A stretch of 64,000 nt of DNA from JAPKYZ01 sp033763835 (GCA_033763835.1 JANRJS010000021.1:124001-188000); one strand, 5' to 3'. Positions 8,801-17,768 are shown, counted from the first letter of the stretch. The notes: generated by a model not told the origin, from the letters alone. Numbers and translations: made by a program.

Positions 8801-9631
8801 TTCGGCTGCCACACGTTCTTCGCTCTGCAAGGCTCGGCGAACCCGACGTGGATGAACGCCGGCCGGTCCAACTATCACGCGATGACTCTGTCGTTCCGGC
8901 GCGCCTTGCAAAAGGGCTTCGGCTACGACTTCAACTACACCTGGAGCCACTCGATCGACAACGGTTCCGCGGCGGAATCGGGAGCCGGCCAGTTCGGCGG
9001 CACGCTGCAAAGCGTCTTCTTCCCGCAAGCCAACCGCGGTTCGTCGGACTTCGACATCCGGCACAACATCAATGCGAACACCGTGATCGATCTGCCCTTC
9101 GGCAAGGGTAAGAAATTCCTGTCGGGCATTCCCGCCGCAGCCGATTTGCTGATCGGCGGGTGGCAAACCACGGCGATCGTTCGCTACCGCAGCGGCCTGC
9201 CCTACAACATCGGCGGTACCGGTGTGTGGAACACCAATTACTGGCTGGGAGGACGCGCGATCCCTAACGGCCAAGCGTTCGACAACTCGATCGGCTACAA
9301 CAATCGCAACAACCCGTCGTTGTTCACCACCACGGCGGCCACCAGCGCATTCGTCGATCAGTATCCCGGAGCGGTGGGCTCGCGCGCGGTCGTTCGCGGC
9401 GACAATCTCATTAACTGGGATTTCGCCGTCGCGAAGTTCGTCCCGCTGCCCTGGGGGCCGTCGGACAACCGGCACCGCATGCAGATTCGAGCGGAAGCGT
9501 TCAACGCATTTAACAACGTGTCGTTCACGACGCCGAGTTTGGCGCTCTCCACCGCCGCCACGTTCGGCGAATTCTCGGCGACCTCCGTTCCGTCTCGCGT
9601 CATGCAGTTCGCGTTGCGTTACGAGTTCTAG
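5888..9631 (+). CDS. Oar-like TonB-dependent receptor with carboxypeptidase-regulatory domain
   Basis: 1247 residues; ATG 5888 or the internal ATG at 5903, which gives a cleaner signal peptide (KCFLLAALCASASFGQ). Order: signal, CarboxypepD_reg-like beta-sandwich (TSLRGLVTDQQGAAIPGAKV to about residue 115), plug domain (VRQLPLLTRNVVELLSLQTG, TLDGADVNDNQSPDAFG), then a long outer-membrane barrel ending in aromatic FALRYEF. This family is greatly expanded in acidobacteria and probably imports oligosaccharides or other bulky ligands, but the ligand cannot be read from sequence. The gene stands alone, with a promoter upstream and a strong terminator downstream. Confidence 0.93.
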   Translation: MLFNMPRGAKCFLLAALCASASFGQATTSLRGLVTDQQGAAIPGAKVTLTQTAVALTRTGLSDEQGVYTFTQLPPGPYTLKAERPGFATLVKQGIVLQVNTPATQNLTLEVGNVSETVSVEASAAQINTSDATVGNAFGETQVRQLPLLTRNVVELLSLQTGVVATENAGNQPSAAIGGQVLGARRDQNNVTLDGADVNDNQSPDAFGSVLPVPLDSVQEFRVTVGGQGANQGRSSGGQVSLVTKGGTNAFHGSLYEFHRNTITSANGWFSNRAGVAREALVRNQFGGSLGGPIKKDRLFFFFNYEQRIDASGAAQVRTVPTESFKAGTLRFRQNNGQIGELSPAEIRGLDPLGQGVAPAMLEYLRQFPAGNDFNLGADSGLNFMGLRFNAPFRLDNKAYVAKVDYKLDSAGNHTFSWRGTLADNSTDNPNALAQFPGQAPASKILNNSRGFAAVYSGVIRPNLVNVVNVGLTRQGIEQSGATGDSLAFAQNSGLSTLQNFTRGFGRIVPVWNISDDLTFIKGKHTLTAGINFRLIQNDRFSFASSFVAFGSGRGTMQGLGSDISGAINTYIRQRSGISTLAMTQPNPNIEAMGTLLGMLTNRGLTYNFGRDGSAIPIGQPLARSFGLNEYEFYVADSWRLLPTFTLTLGIRYGNYQPPFERNGVQVNTTYDLDKYFGQRAFLQEQGTPSNQMPNSRLSYALSGPVNGQQSWYKRDNNNWAPRASIAWAPTNTEGFFSKLFGKGSVIRAGGAMIYDRFGSDMVINVDSLGSVGLSTPNPFPASYNMQTAPRYNGSTPALPASPSATFPFTPPDVTAVAGTFFGIFPSLKTPYSFLFNMNYTKELPMGMTMEVGYAGRLGRKLLLQGDIYTPLNLKDTKSGQDWIGMSQGLRRLYDGGLTPEAVEANPGRISTVPYVENIWPGLRNFYFPGSATANYFYHIYAENQGSDMDGLHLLDRVRGYAAPAGQCASSFGCHTFFALQGSANPTWMNAGRSNYHAMTLSFRRALQKGFGYDFNYTWSHSIDNGSAAESGAGQFGGTLQSVFFPQANRGSSDFDIRHNINANTVIDLPFGKGKKFLSGIPAAADLLIGGWQTTAIVRYRSGLPYNIGGTGVWNTNYWLGGRAIPNGQAFDNSIGYNNRNNPSLFTTTAATSAFVDQYPGAVGSRAVVRGDNLINWDFAVAKFVPLPWGPSDNRHRMQIRAEAFNAFNNVSFTTPSLALSTAATFGEFSATSVPSRVMQFALRYEF

Positions 9632-9658
9632 ATCGCCGCTTAACACGCTTCTGTAGAC

Positions 9659-9699
9659 AAAAAGGGGCGCGGGGATTTCTCCTCGCGCCCTTTTCTTTT
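9659..9699. terminator. Rho-independent terminator, likely bidirectional
   Basis: GC-rich hairpin GGGCGCG...CGCGCCC with a short loop, flanked by an A-run on the left and a T-run (CCTTTTCTTTT) on the right. It lies between the convergent receptor gene and the HpcH aldolase gene and can stop transcription from both sides. Confidence 0.8.
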
Positions 9700-9713
9700 G
9701 CTTGAACGGCGAT

Positions 9714-10655
9714 CTACCAGGGCATCTCGCGCTTGGTGAACTTCCGTCCCTTGTTCGCCGCTTCTTCGCCGCCCGCGCCGATCATCACGCCTTCCTTGAT
9801 CATCTCCTCGACATCGGTGGGTCTCACCGTGTTTAGGAACGCGATCTTGTTCTTCTTACACGCCGACAGCACGATCGACCGCGCATCGCGCATTTGCGGG
9901 TGCAGCGTCTCGTTCGCGCCGTGGCCGTCGGGTAGCCGCAGCGAAAGCCCCATATCGCCCGGACCCCACTCGGCGAATCCGATCCCCGGAACACCCGTGA
10001 CCTTGTCGGCGTTCGCCAACGCGTACTTGTCTTCGACCTTCAGGCCGAGTAGAAACTCTCCGTCGGGATTGAGGGGCCACGGATCGGCTTTCTTCATGTA
10101 CTCCTGCGGCGTGATGCCCCAGATGCGCGACGCATAGCCTTGGCTTCCGTTGCCGAGCATGCCTTCGGGAATCCCGTCCACCGGCTTCGAGTTCACGTAG
10201 CGGCAAGCGGCCACGAACATGCGGATCGCCTGCGGGTCGCGCGCATGGCACAAGAGAATCCCGTGGATGCCCGAGAGCAGCGCCTGCTGCGCCACCCAGA
10301 AATTCGCGTTCATGTGCGCTTCGTTCACGCCTAGAATGGGCAGCGTGGCGATAACGGCCGGCGTACGATGGCCGCTCTTCGTGGGTCCGCCGTCCACCAG
10401 TCCTTGCATGAAGCGCCGCAGCGCCGTGAAATCCAGCGAGCCGTGCTCCATCTCGTAAGTGATGTAGTCGGCCCAGGTCTGCGACATCTTCTTGCCTTCG
10501 TCGTAGCCCGCGCCGCCCGAGACGGTGGTGTAGTAAATCGGCTGCTTGGCGGCCAGCAGTTCCACCGCCTTATTAATGCGTTTCGGCGCGGCGGCCATCG
10601 CGGGAGTAGCCGCCGCGGCAAGCGCGGACGCGGCCATCATGTCTCGTCGTGTCAT
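9714..10655 (-). CDS. Secreted HpcH/HpaI-family aldolase-like protein
   Basis: 313 residues from ATG 10655, preceded by GGAG at good spacing; the GTG at 10679 is less likely. The N-terminus MTRRDMMAASALAAAATPAM is a twin-arginine signal. The body has the features of the class II HpcH/HpaI metal-dependent aldolase barrel: GILLCHARDPQAIRMFVAAC, GVPGIGFAEWGPGDMGLSL (the GP.D metal/phosphate region) and SACKKNKIAFLN. Cytoplasmic relatives cleave 4-hydroxy-2-oxo acids; exported versions are common in acidobacteria and planctomycetes, with unknown substrate. Last gene of the DUF1501/DUF1549 operon. Confidence 0.8.
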   Translation of the reverse strand: MTRRDMMAASALAAAATPAMAAAPKRINKAVELLAAKQPIYYTTVSGGAGYDEGKKMSQTWADYITYEMEHGSLDFTALRRFMQGLVDGGPTKSGHRTPAVIATLPILGVNEAHMNANFWVAQQALLSGIHGILLCHARDPQAIRMFVAACRYVNSKPVDGIPEGMLGNGSQGYASRIWGITPQEYMKKADPWPLNPDGEFLLGLKVEDKYALANADKVTGVPGIGFAEWGPGDMGLSLRLPDGHGANETLHPQMRDARSIVLSACKKNKIAFLNTVRPTDVEEMIKEGVMIGAGGEEAANKGRKFTKREMPW

Positions 10656-10692
10656 TCTTCGCTCCAGTTTCCCGGCCACCCCGGCCGTCCCG

Positions 10693-11955
10693 CTACCCCA
10701 GAAAATTCACCGGGTTGCCTTCCGCGATGCGTAGCGGCCGCCCGATATTCGAAACGTACTCTTTCTCGTAATGAACGCCGAACTTCTTGAACAGCGTCGC
10801 CATGAAATCCGGCACTTCCACCGGACGGTCCTTCACATACATCCCGTCCGCGTCCGACGATCCTATCACTTGACCGGCCGGAACGCCGCCGCCCGCGATC
10901 GCGAGCGAGAAGCAGTTCGGCCAATGGTCGCGCCCGTTGTTGACGTTGATCTCCGCCGTGCGTCCGAACTCGCCCGTGAGCAAGACGATGGTGGTCCCGA
11001 GCATGCCGCGTTGTTCCAGATCGTCAAGCAGCGCCGCGAATGCGTTGTCGAGCTCCGGCATGAACTCGTTCGCGTAAGCCGGAAAAATCGTACCGTGGTG
11101 ATCCCAGGCGTTCTCGCCTTTGCCGACGCTAACGAATCGCACGCCCGCTTCCACCAGCCGCCGCGCCAGCAAGCAGCCCTGCCCCATCGCCGTGCGGCCG
11201 TAATCGTTGCGTAGCTTTTCCGGCTCTTCGGCGATATCGAACGCCTTTTTCGCGCGGGGCGATTTCATGAGATCGAACGCCGCCGCGTAGTAGCTATCGA
11301 GCGAATCGAATGTGTCGGTGGTGTCCCAGGGCTTGATCTTCGCGTCCACCAGATTCAGCAGGCTGTGCCGCCCTTCCATGCGCGCCCAATCGACGCCCAT
11401 CGGCAGGTCCATGTCCCGCACGGCGTACTTGGCGACATTCACCTCGCCCGCCGAAAACGGCGTGTACTTGGGTCCAAGAAATCCCGCGCGCGCTCCGTTG
11501 CCACGCGGCTGCGGCACGATCACATAGGGCGGCATTTCGTTGCGCGCGCCAAGTTCCTTATGCAGCACCGATCCCATCGCCGGAGCGAGCAGCGTCGGCA
11601 GCGCGTTGTGCCCGGTCAGCATCAACGTCTGCGCCGCGCCGTGCGCCGATTGTTTGTGCGTCATCGAGCGGATCAGCGTCAGCTTGTGCATGCGTTGGGC
11701 GGTTCGCGGCAAATGCTCCGAGACGCGTAGTCCGGGGATCGACGACGGAATCTCCTTAAACGCGGTCCGGTTCTTGCGGTCCGCGTCCATCTTCATGTCG
11801 AACGTATCGAGATGCGACAGGCCGCCCGCCAGCCACAGATGGATGATCGAGAGATCTTTCGGTGCGGGACCCGCGGCACGAAGGATGTCGGACCACGCGA
11901 AGGAGCCGAACGCTCCAATCGAACCCACTCGTAAAAATCCCCGGCGGTCGAACAT
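10693..11955 (-). CDS. DUF1501 family protein (sulfatase-fold, exported)
   Basis: 420 residues. Starts with a Tat-like signal (MFDRRGFLRVGSIGAFGSFA), followed by the DUF1501 hallmark IIHLWLAGGLSHLDTFDMK and later VRFVSVGKGENAWDHHG and TTIVLLTGEFGRTAEIN. DUF1501 belongs to the alkaline phosphatase/sulfatase superfamily and is almost always found next to DUF1549/DUF1553 cytochrome-like proteins, as here (9 bases downstream of it). Biochemical role is not established for the family. Located in the periplasm by its signal. Confidence 0.9.
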   Translation of the reverse strand: MFDRRGFLRVGSIGAFGSFAWSDILRAAGPAPKDLSIIHLWLAGGLSHLDTFDMKMDADRKNRTAFKEIPSSIPGLRVSEHLPRTAQRMHKLTLIRSMTHKQSAHGAAQTLMLTGHNALPTLLAPAMGSVLHKELGARNEMPPYVIVPQPRGNGARAGFLGPKYTPFSAGEVNVAKYAVRDMDLPMGVDWARMEGRHSLLNLVDAKIKPWDTTDTFDSLDSYYAAAFDLMKSPRAKKAFDIAEEPEKLRNDYGRTAMGQGCLLARRLVEAGVRFVSVGKGENAWDHHGTIFPAYANEFMPELDNAFAALLDDLEQRGMLGTTIVLLTGEFGRTAEINVNNGRDHWPNCFSLAIAGGGVPAGQVIGSSDADGMYVKDRPVEVPDFMATLFKKFGVHYEKEYVSNIGRPLRIAEGNPVNFLG

Positions 11956-11964
11956 CGTTGGCTC

Positions 11965-14067
11965 CTAGTGCTGGTACATGAACTCTTTGGAATTGAGGAT
12001 CGCCCAGAGCAAATCCTGGTAGGCCGCTTTCCGATCTCCGGCGGCGATTCTCGCCTTCACGGCCGCGCGTTCCTCTTCCCGCGGCGAGCGCACTAACGAC
12101 GACAGATAGACGCGGTCGATCAGGGCGTCGTCGTTCAACTCCCATGGGAGTCTTGCGGCGGTAACTTTCTTCTGGATCGTCGATCCGGAGATGAGATGCA
12201 TGGTCTGCGCCATGTCCGGCTGTGCGTCGCGTTCGCAGATAATGTCACGGCCCAAGCGTCCGAACGAACTCAACATGTAGCTCGACCCGCTCGCGAGTTG
12301 CATGGCGCGCGTGCCCGGCGGATGCCCGCCGTACTTCTCCTCGACGCCCGTCACCTGCGTCATCGCGTCGAGCATTGCCTCCGCCATTAACCGCCGCATT
12401 CCGAAATGCGAGTAGTTACGCGAATCCGCGCGATTCGATTCGTTCGGCTCGGCGGATAGTTGATACGTCCGCGAAGTCAAAATTGTGCGCATCAGGTGGC
12501 GGAGGTCGTACTTATGCTTCACCAAGTCCGCCGCTAGGGCGTCGAGCAACTGAGGATGGCTCGGCGGGTTGGTCACGCGAAAATCGTCCACTTCTTCGAC
12601 GAAGCCGCGTCCCAGAAAATGCTTCCAGACGCGATTGACGATAGTCCGCGCGAAGTACGGATTCTTGGGCGACGTCATCCAATCGAGCAGCGCCTCTCGG
12701 ATGTCGGCGTCTTGCGAGTCCTTCACGATGCCGCCGTCGAGGAACTTCGCGTCCACTCGCTTTTTCGTCTTGGGGTGCTCGACGAAACCCTCTTCCATGT
12801 ACTGGTGTGCGTTCTCGTCGTTCTCGTACACTTCCTTGATCCCGACGCGCGCGAAGAAGGCCGCGAACCCGTAGAAATCGTCTTGCGTCCACTTCTCCCA
12901 AGGATGGTTGTGGCACTTCGCGCATTCCAGGCGAGTGCCTAGAAACAACTGGCTGATGTTGGTCGCGTGATCGGGCGCGTTCGAGTCGAAACTGATGTTG
13001 TAAAAGCTCGTCGGCGAATGCGGCACGCCTTCCATCGACGACACACTGAAGCTGTGCGAGCCCTGGCTCAACAGCACTTCGCGCACAAACCGGTCGTACG
13101 GCTTGTTCTTTAGGAAAGCGTCTTTGATGTAGTCGTAGACGATGCGCGCGCCCTTCGCCCCGGCTTCGCGCGTCCCGGCGCGGAACAGCTCGGTGAACTT
13201 CATCGCCCATAACTCGGAGAACTCGCGGCGTGCGAGCAACCGGTCGATCAGCGCGGTGCGATCCGGATTCGCGAGAAACGCGCGCGATTCCTCGGGCGTG
13301 GGCAATAGCCCGATCGTGTCGAGATAGACGCGCCGCAGGAACTGCTCGTCGGAGGCGAGTTCGGAAGGCCGAATATTCAGCCGCTTAAGCTTGGCGAAGA
13401 TGTGGTCGTCCACATAGTTGTTCCGCGCCACCGCCGGATAGTCCGCCGAAGCCGCCGATTCCGCCACCAGGATTCGCGCGGCCACCGCCTGTCCCATCGT
13501 GCGCACCATCACCGCGCTCTCGCCCGGTTGCAGCGCTTTCACCAGACCCTTGGCGTCAACCTGAATCGTGTCCGGATCGTTGGCGACGTACTGCACCAGC
13601 TTTGTAAGATCGCGCGTGGACCCGTCGGAGTACTTCGCCGTCGCTTTCAATTGGATCGACTGGCCAACGCCCACCAGCAAATACTCCTCGGGAGTCACCG
13701 TGAGCTTTGTGAGGCGGACGACATTCGGCGGATCGTACTGCGCGCCTTGCGCGATCCAAGCGGTGAGCGTGCGGTACTGCAACGAGTCCGGCGTAAATCG
13801 AAGCCCGCCGCCGTGAGCGGTCTGCGTCGTGGCTTTTTGCAACAACAAACTCTTCGCCGGATTCGCTTTGTCGATCCTCGATTGCACGGCGTCGAAATCG
13901 AGTTTCGGATCGTTGCCGAACAACGACAACTTAAACCCGCGCTGCCCGCGAATGGAGCCGTGACAGTTTGCGCCCGCGCAACCCGACATCGTAAAGATTG
14001 GGCTGACGTCGTTGACGAAGCTTACGGTTGGGTCCGCGGCGAGCGCCGCCAATACCAGTGCCGTCAT
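11965..14067 (-). CDS. DUF1549/DUF1553 protein with cytochrome-like and Ig-like domains
   Basis: 700 residues with a signal peptide. N-terminal cytochrome-like region with an unusual CAGANCH (CX4CH) motif, then a Big_2-type Ig domain (about residues 115-200: SIQLKATAKYSDGSTRDLTK), DUF1549 (LNIRPSELASDEQFLRRVYL, DRLLARREFSELWAMKFTEL) with a canonical heme motif CAKCH, and DUF1553 (NPYFARTIVNRVWKHFLGRG). The start overlaps the end of the PPC-domain gene by 4 bases (ATGA). Such proteins are typical of planctomycetes and Solibacter; function unknown, probably periplasmic redox or polymer processing together with DUF1501. Confidence 0.9.
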   Translation of the reverse strand: MTALVLAALAADPTVSFVNDVSPIFTMSGCAGANCHGSIRGQRGFKLSLFGNDPKLDFDAVQSRIDKANPAKSLLLQKATTQTAHGGGLRFTPDSLQYRTLTAWIAQGAQYDPPNVVRLTKLTVTPEEYLLVGVGQSIQLKATAKYSDGSTRDLTKLVQYVANDPDTIQVDAKGLVKALQPGESAVMVRTMGQAVAARILVAESAASADYPAVARNNYVDDHIFAKLKRLNIRPSELASDEQFLRRVYLDTIGLLPTPEESRAFLANPDRTALIDRLLARREFSELWAMKFTELFRAGTREAGAKGARIVYDYIKDAFLKNKPYDRFVREVLLSQGSHSFSVSSMEGVPHSPTSFYNISFDSNAPDHATNISQLFLGTRLECAKCHNHPWEKWTQDDFYGFAAFFARVGIKEVYENDENAHQYMEEGFVEHPKTKKRVDAKFLDGGIVKDSQDADIREALLDWMTSPKNPYFARTIVNRVWKHFLGRGFVEEVDDFRVTNPPSHPQLLDALAADLVKHKYDLRHLMRTILTSRTYQLSAEPNESNRADSRNYSHFGMRRLMAEAMLDAMTQVTGVEEKYGGHPPGTRAMQLASGSSYMLSSFGRLGRDIICERDAQPDMAQTMHLISGSTIQKKVTAARLPWELNDDALIDRVYLSSLVRSPREEERAAVKARIAAGDRKAAYQDLLWAILNSKEFMYQH

Positions 14068-16115
14068 TTCGCGATCCTCACCCGCACCGGATGCGATTTG
14101 CCCAGCACCTGATCTCCGGCGCGCGCTACCAGAACAAACTCGCCCACCGCTTTCTCTTGCGCGCGCAGCTTCACGTCGGCGCGCGTCACGCCCGGCGCCA
14201 CCTGCAAAGGCTCCATCGCCAGACCCTCGCCCGCCGCTTCCAGGCTCAAATCGATCGGTTGCTTCGCCTCGTCGAGTCGAGTCACGATGGCCGTGAACTC
14301 GGCGCGATTTTTGTTCAGCGTCAAGTTCTGCGGAACCTGCAGAACGACGCCCGGCGCGTCGGCGACCGTGGCCCGCAACTCCTCCTCTTCGGCGTCGCCA
14401 ATATGGCGGATCCGCGTTTTGAAGTAGCGCGCTTTCGCCGTGCGCTCCACCGTCTTCCCGGTTTGCACGCCGCGCCCTCGCACTCGAATCTGCGACAGCG
14501 TAAGCGGAGCGTCGGCGGCCACATCGAAAATCAGCTCGACGTTGGTTCCGTCGAGATAATGCGTCTCACCGCACGTGCCCGTGTACGGGGTGTTCTTCGG
14601 TTCGGCGATCGCACGTTTGGCGGTCACGCCCGGCGGCAAATTCTCAGCCCAAACTTCGACGGGTTGATCCCATCCATCGAGACGTCGGACTCGCACAAGC
14701 AGCGAATTCGCCCGGCCGCGATAGAGCGTTTCGTCCGTACCGATGGTGCGCAGCGAGAAATCCGGCTCGGCATCCTTGATCGTCAGCCGGTATAGAAAAG
14801 TGGGGTCGCCGCGGAAGGCCGCGTCGCGAATCGCGGCGATGTATCGCCCGGGTTTCTCGAGCTTCACCACCAAATGCGGGTCCATATTCGCGGGCTCTTT
14901 GCCGGTGTTCGTGGTCGGCTCGTCCTGATACGCGACGCGTTTGCCCGATTCGTCGTAGATCAGGACCAGCGGATCGATCAGATAGTCGAGTTGCATCCCT
15001 TGCACATCGAGCACGACGGTCTTCGGTTCGTCAATGCGAAAAATGAAATGGTCGGCGGCTTTCGGTTTGTCGATCACCCCGTTGGCCACTACCGGCAGTG
15101 TCACCGGTTTCGGATCGCGGCGGCTGCGCGCGGAGCCGTTGGCCACGGTCACTTCTTTGTATGGCGACACAACGAACGGCACGGGCAGCATCGCCCCTCC
15201 GACATGCAGCTTGTACTCGCGCAACTCCGCCGATTCCGGCACGCGCATTCGCACCCGCGCTTCGCCGAAGCTGTTCGAGAGAATCTCGCCCTTCGCCAAT
15301 CCATCGCCGAGCGTCACCGAGTCAACGCTTTCCAGATTCACTCCGCGCAGCGTGAATTCGACCGTCGCGCCGCGGGTTCCACCGCCCGGCATCGCCATAT
15401 CGGCATGCGGCATCTTGCCCGCCACCAGCCGATAGTCGGCGGTGTCCGAACCCGCTTCGCTCGAACCGTAGACGCGTAAGTAGTACGTGCCACCTGCCGC
15501 GAACTTGTACCGCAAGTGCGGATCTTTGAACCCGTAGTAATCGTCCGAATACGCGATTTCCTCGCCCGACTCGTTCAGTAAACTCAAAACCGAATCCGTA
15601 TTCGCCCCGATCCTCGTCCCCTTCACATCGAAGACGATCGTCTCGCCAGCCTGCGCGGAGAACCGGAAGTAGTCGTAATCGGCGGCCTTCAAATTGCCGT
15701 TGACCAGCGCGGGAAACGTGAGCGGCTCCGCCTTCGTGCGGTCGTCGTTCGGCTCATTCTCGACGCGTTCGGGATACGTGCCCACATCGAAGTAACCGAG
15801 CGCCGATCCGTGCGCGCATAGCAACCGGAAATCGTGCCGCCCCGGCTCCGTATCCGCCGCCATCCTGATGGCGAGGGTCGCCGAGTAAGCGTCCGATTTC
15901 ACCACTCGCGCCTCGATCTTGGGGCTGCGGAAGACGACACTCTTCGCATCCTGCAGATTCCGCCCCTTGATCGCGACCCGAACTTCGGTACCGCGTTGCC
16001 CGCCGCGCGGAAAGAGGCCCTGGAATTGCGGCCAAATGGGAGGGACTTTCGTGTCCGCTCTTGCCGGTACACATGCCGCCGCGCACACAATTAGCGGGAG
16101 CAGGCGGCGGCCCAT
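14064..16115 (-). CDS. Secreted protein with pre-peptidase C-terminal (PPC)-like repeats
   Basis: 683 residues, signal MGRRLLPLIVCAAACVPARA. Repeating beta-sandwich domains: FPRGGQRGTEVRVAIKGRNL (IPT/TIG-like), ADYDYFRFSAQAGETIVFDV and KAADHFIFRIDEPKTVVLDV (PPC-type), plus YYLRVYG. No catalytic motif seen. It precedes the DUF1549 gene with a 4-base overlap and is probably the first gene of this five-protein export set, with the dehydrogenase upstream. Likely a binding or scaffold partner of the DUF1501/DUF1549 proteins; this is inferred from linkage only. Confidence 0.8.
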   Translation of the reverse strand: MGRRLLPLIVCAAACVPARADTKVPPIWPQFQGLFPRGGQRGTEVRVAIKGRNLQDAKSVVFRSPKIEARVVKSDAYSATLAIRMAADTEPGRHDFRLLCAHGSALGYFDVGTYPERVENEPNDDRTKAEPLTFPALVNGNLKAADYDYFRFSAQAGETIVFDVKGTRIGANTDSVLSLLNESGEEIAYSDDYYGFKDPHLRYKFAAGGTYYLRVYGSSEAGSDTADYRLVAGKMPHADMAMPGGGTRGATVEFTLRGVNLESVDSVTLGDGLAKGEILSNSFGEARVRMRVPESAELREYKLHVGGAMLPVPFVVSPYKEVTVANGSARSRRDPKPVTLPVVANGVIDKPKAADHFIFRIDEPKTVVLDVQGMQLDYLIDPLVLIYDESGKRVAYQDEPTTNTGKEPANMDPHLVVKLEKPGRYIAAIRDAAFRGDPTFLYRLTIKDAEPDFSLRTIGTDETLYRGRANSLLVRVRRLDGWDQPVEVWAENLPPGVTAKRAIAEPKNTPYTGTCGETHYLDGTNVELIFDVAADAPLTLSQIRVRGRGVQTGKTVERTAKARYFKTRIRHIGDAEEEELRATVADAPGVVLQVPQNLTLNKNRAEFTAIVTRLDEAKQPIDLSLEAAGEGLAMEPLQVAPGVTRADVKLRAQEKAVGEFVLVARAGDQVLGKSHPVRVRIAK

Positions 16116-16122
16116 GGCCGCA

Positions 16123-17136
16123 TCATATCGCGATCAATACCTTCATCGCGGGGCCGCCCGAGGTGAGATCGTCGAACACTTCCTGAATGCGGTCGATCGG
16201 CTCCACGGCCGTGATCAGCGGCGCAAGAGGCAGCTCCCCGCCCGCCGCCAGCGCGATCGCCCGCTCGAAATCCTGGGGTCCGTAGAGCCTGACGCCGATC
16301 AGGCTTAGCTCCCGCGCGAAGAAGCGGTAGAGGTTCACCGGCGGCTTCATCGCGAAGACCGACACCAGGACGATGCGGCCCTTGGGACGCAGTACCTCGG
16401 TCATCAGCTCCGCACCCGAAGAGGTTCCCGAAACTTCGAACGCCAAGTCCGCACCCTCGCCGCCGGTCCATTCGGAAACATAACTCTGAATATCCGTTTC
16501 CCGCGGATCGACCACCGTCAGCCCGAGCTTCCGCATCAGGGAGACGCGGAACGAGTTCACTTCGACCACGACCACGTCCGCGCCGTCGTGTTTGGCCACT
16601 AGCGCGCAAAGCACACCGATCGGCCCACCGCCGATGACGAGAGCCTTTTCGCCGCGTTCGATTTTCGCGAGCGCGACATCGTGACAGGCGACGGCCAACG
16701 GTTCGATCAACGCTCCGAAATCGAGCGGCATCGCATCGGGAAGCCGGAATAGATTCGCCGCCGGTACGGTCCACGAGGATTGCATCCCGCCAGGCGCATC
16801 CACGCCCAGCACCCGCAGTTTCGGACACACGTGCGGATGGCCGGACCGGCACGTACGGCACACACCACAGGACACTACCGGCAGCACGGTCACGCGGTCG
16901 CCCGGTTGCCACCCCACAACGCCTTGGCCGATGTCTTCGATCACGCCCGAAGTTTCGTGCCCGATAATCTGCGGCGGTTTCGTGCGCGCGTCGAGATCGC
17001 CGAGAAAGATATGCAGGTCCGTGCCGCAGATTCCGCAGTGCGACACTCGGAGCCGCACCTCGCCCGCTCCAGGGCTCTGCGGCGTCGATATCCCCACACT
17101 CAGCGTGCGGCTGCGTTCGTAAATGGCTGCCTTCAT
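16123..17136 (-). CDS. Zinc-dependent alcohol dehydrogenase (MDR family)
   Basis: 337 residues from ATG 17136 (MKAAIYERSR, the usual family start); an ATG at 17169 would add 11 residues close to the divergent gene. Catalytic zinc residues in HCGICGTDLH and GHETSGVI; structural zinc cysteines in CGVCRTCRSGHPHVC; NAD-binding GGGPIGVLCALVAK. Resembles threonine/sorbitol-type dehydrogenases; the substrate cannot be fixed. Cytoplasmic, seven bases upstream of the exported PPC-protein gene, so probably the first gene of this transcript. Confidence 0.88.
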   Translation of the reverse strand: MKAAIYERSRTLSVGISTPQSPGAGEVRLRVSHCGICGTDLHIFLGDLDARTKPPQIIGHETSGVIEDIGQGVVGWQPGDRVTVLPVVSCGVCRTCRSGHPHVCPKLRVLGVDAPGGMQSSWTVPAANLFRLPDAMPLDFGALIEPLAVACHDVALAKIERGEKALVIGGGPIGVLCALVAKHDGADVVVVEVNSFRVSLMRKLGLTVVDPRETDIQSYVSEWTGGEGADLAFEVSGTSSGAELMTEVLRPKGRIVLVSVFAMKPPVNLYRFFARELSLIGVRLYGPQDFERAIALAAGGELPLAPLITAVEPIDRIQEVFDDLTSGGPAMKVLIAI

Positions 17137-17175
17137 TTGCAGCCCTATTGTATGGCCCGCGAGTATCATGACGGT

Positions 17176-17409
17176 ATGGAGTGGCGCGAACGAATCACAG
17201 CCAACCCGGAAGTTCTCGTGGGTAAACCTGTAGTCCGGGGCACCCGCCTATCCGTCGAGCTGATCGTTTCCTTGCTCGGCAACGGATGGACTTTCGAGGA
17301 GATTCTTGCGAGCTATCCGGGACTGTCCGTCGACGACATTCGGGCGTGCCTATTATACGCCGCCGAGGTTCTAACCGAGGAACGGCTGTATCCAGTTGTC
17401 ACCGGATGA
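17176..17409 (+). CDS. DUF433 antitoxin
   Basis: 77 residues. DUF433 core: LVGKPVVRGTRLSVELIVS, then GWTFEEILASYPGLSVDDIR, a helix-turn-helix-like fold. Its TGA overlaps the ATG of the next gene (ATGA), the layout of a type II toxin-antitoxin operon. Acts as the antitoxin, binding the PIN-like toxin and probably its own promoter. The start is 39 bases from the divergent dehydrogenase start. Confidence 0.88.
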   Translation: MEWRERITANPEVLVGKPVVRGTRLSVELIVSLLGNGWTFEEILASYPGLSVDDIRACLLYAAEVLTEERLYPVVTG

Positions 17410-17765
17410 CGATCGTCGCCGACGAGAACGTTCCGTTCGCAATCGTGCGGCGGCTGCGGGAACTCGGCCATGATGTGACCTGGATCAAAATCGCGAGTCC
17501 CGGACTGTCCGATGCCGAAATTTTCAGAAGCTGCGAAGAGTCTGGGAGCGTGTTGATCACGCAAGACAAAGACTTCGGGGAGATCGCTTGTCTACGGCTC
17601 GCAACCCGGCGATCCGGTGTTATTCTGCTACGCTTCGGTTCCCAGCCCGCCGATACCGTCGCGAGCGCTCTAGCTTTGGCGCTTACCAATCACGAAGAAT
17701 TTCTCGGCTGGTTCACCGTTGTAACGGCAACCCAGGTGCGGCGTAGACCGATGCGGCGAATGTAG
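17406..17765 (+). CDS. DUF5615 PIN-like toxin
   Basis: 119 residues. The N-terminus MTIVADENVPFAIVRRLREL has the acidic DEN motif of the DUF5615/PIN-like fold; the second acidic pair is in VLITQDKDFGEIA. PIN-like toxins are metal-dependent RNases. Intact reading frame, in contrast to a second, wrecked copy of the same module type at 46.8-47.3 kb. Ends three bases before the convergent M1-like gene. Confidence 0.85.
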   Translation: MTIVADENVPFAIVRRLRELGHDVTWIKIASPGLSDAEIFRSCEESGSVLITQDKDFGEIACLRLATRRSGVILLRFGSQPADTVASALALALTNHEEFLGWFTVVTATQVRRRPMRRM

Positions 17766-17768
17766 GCG

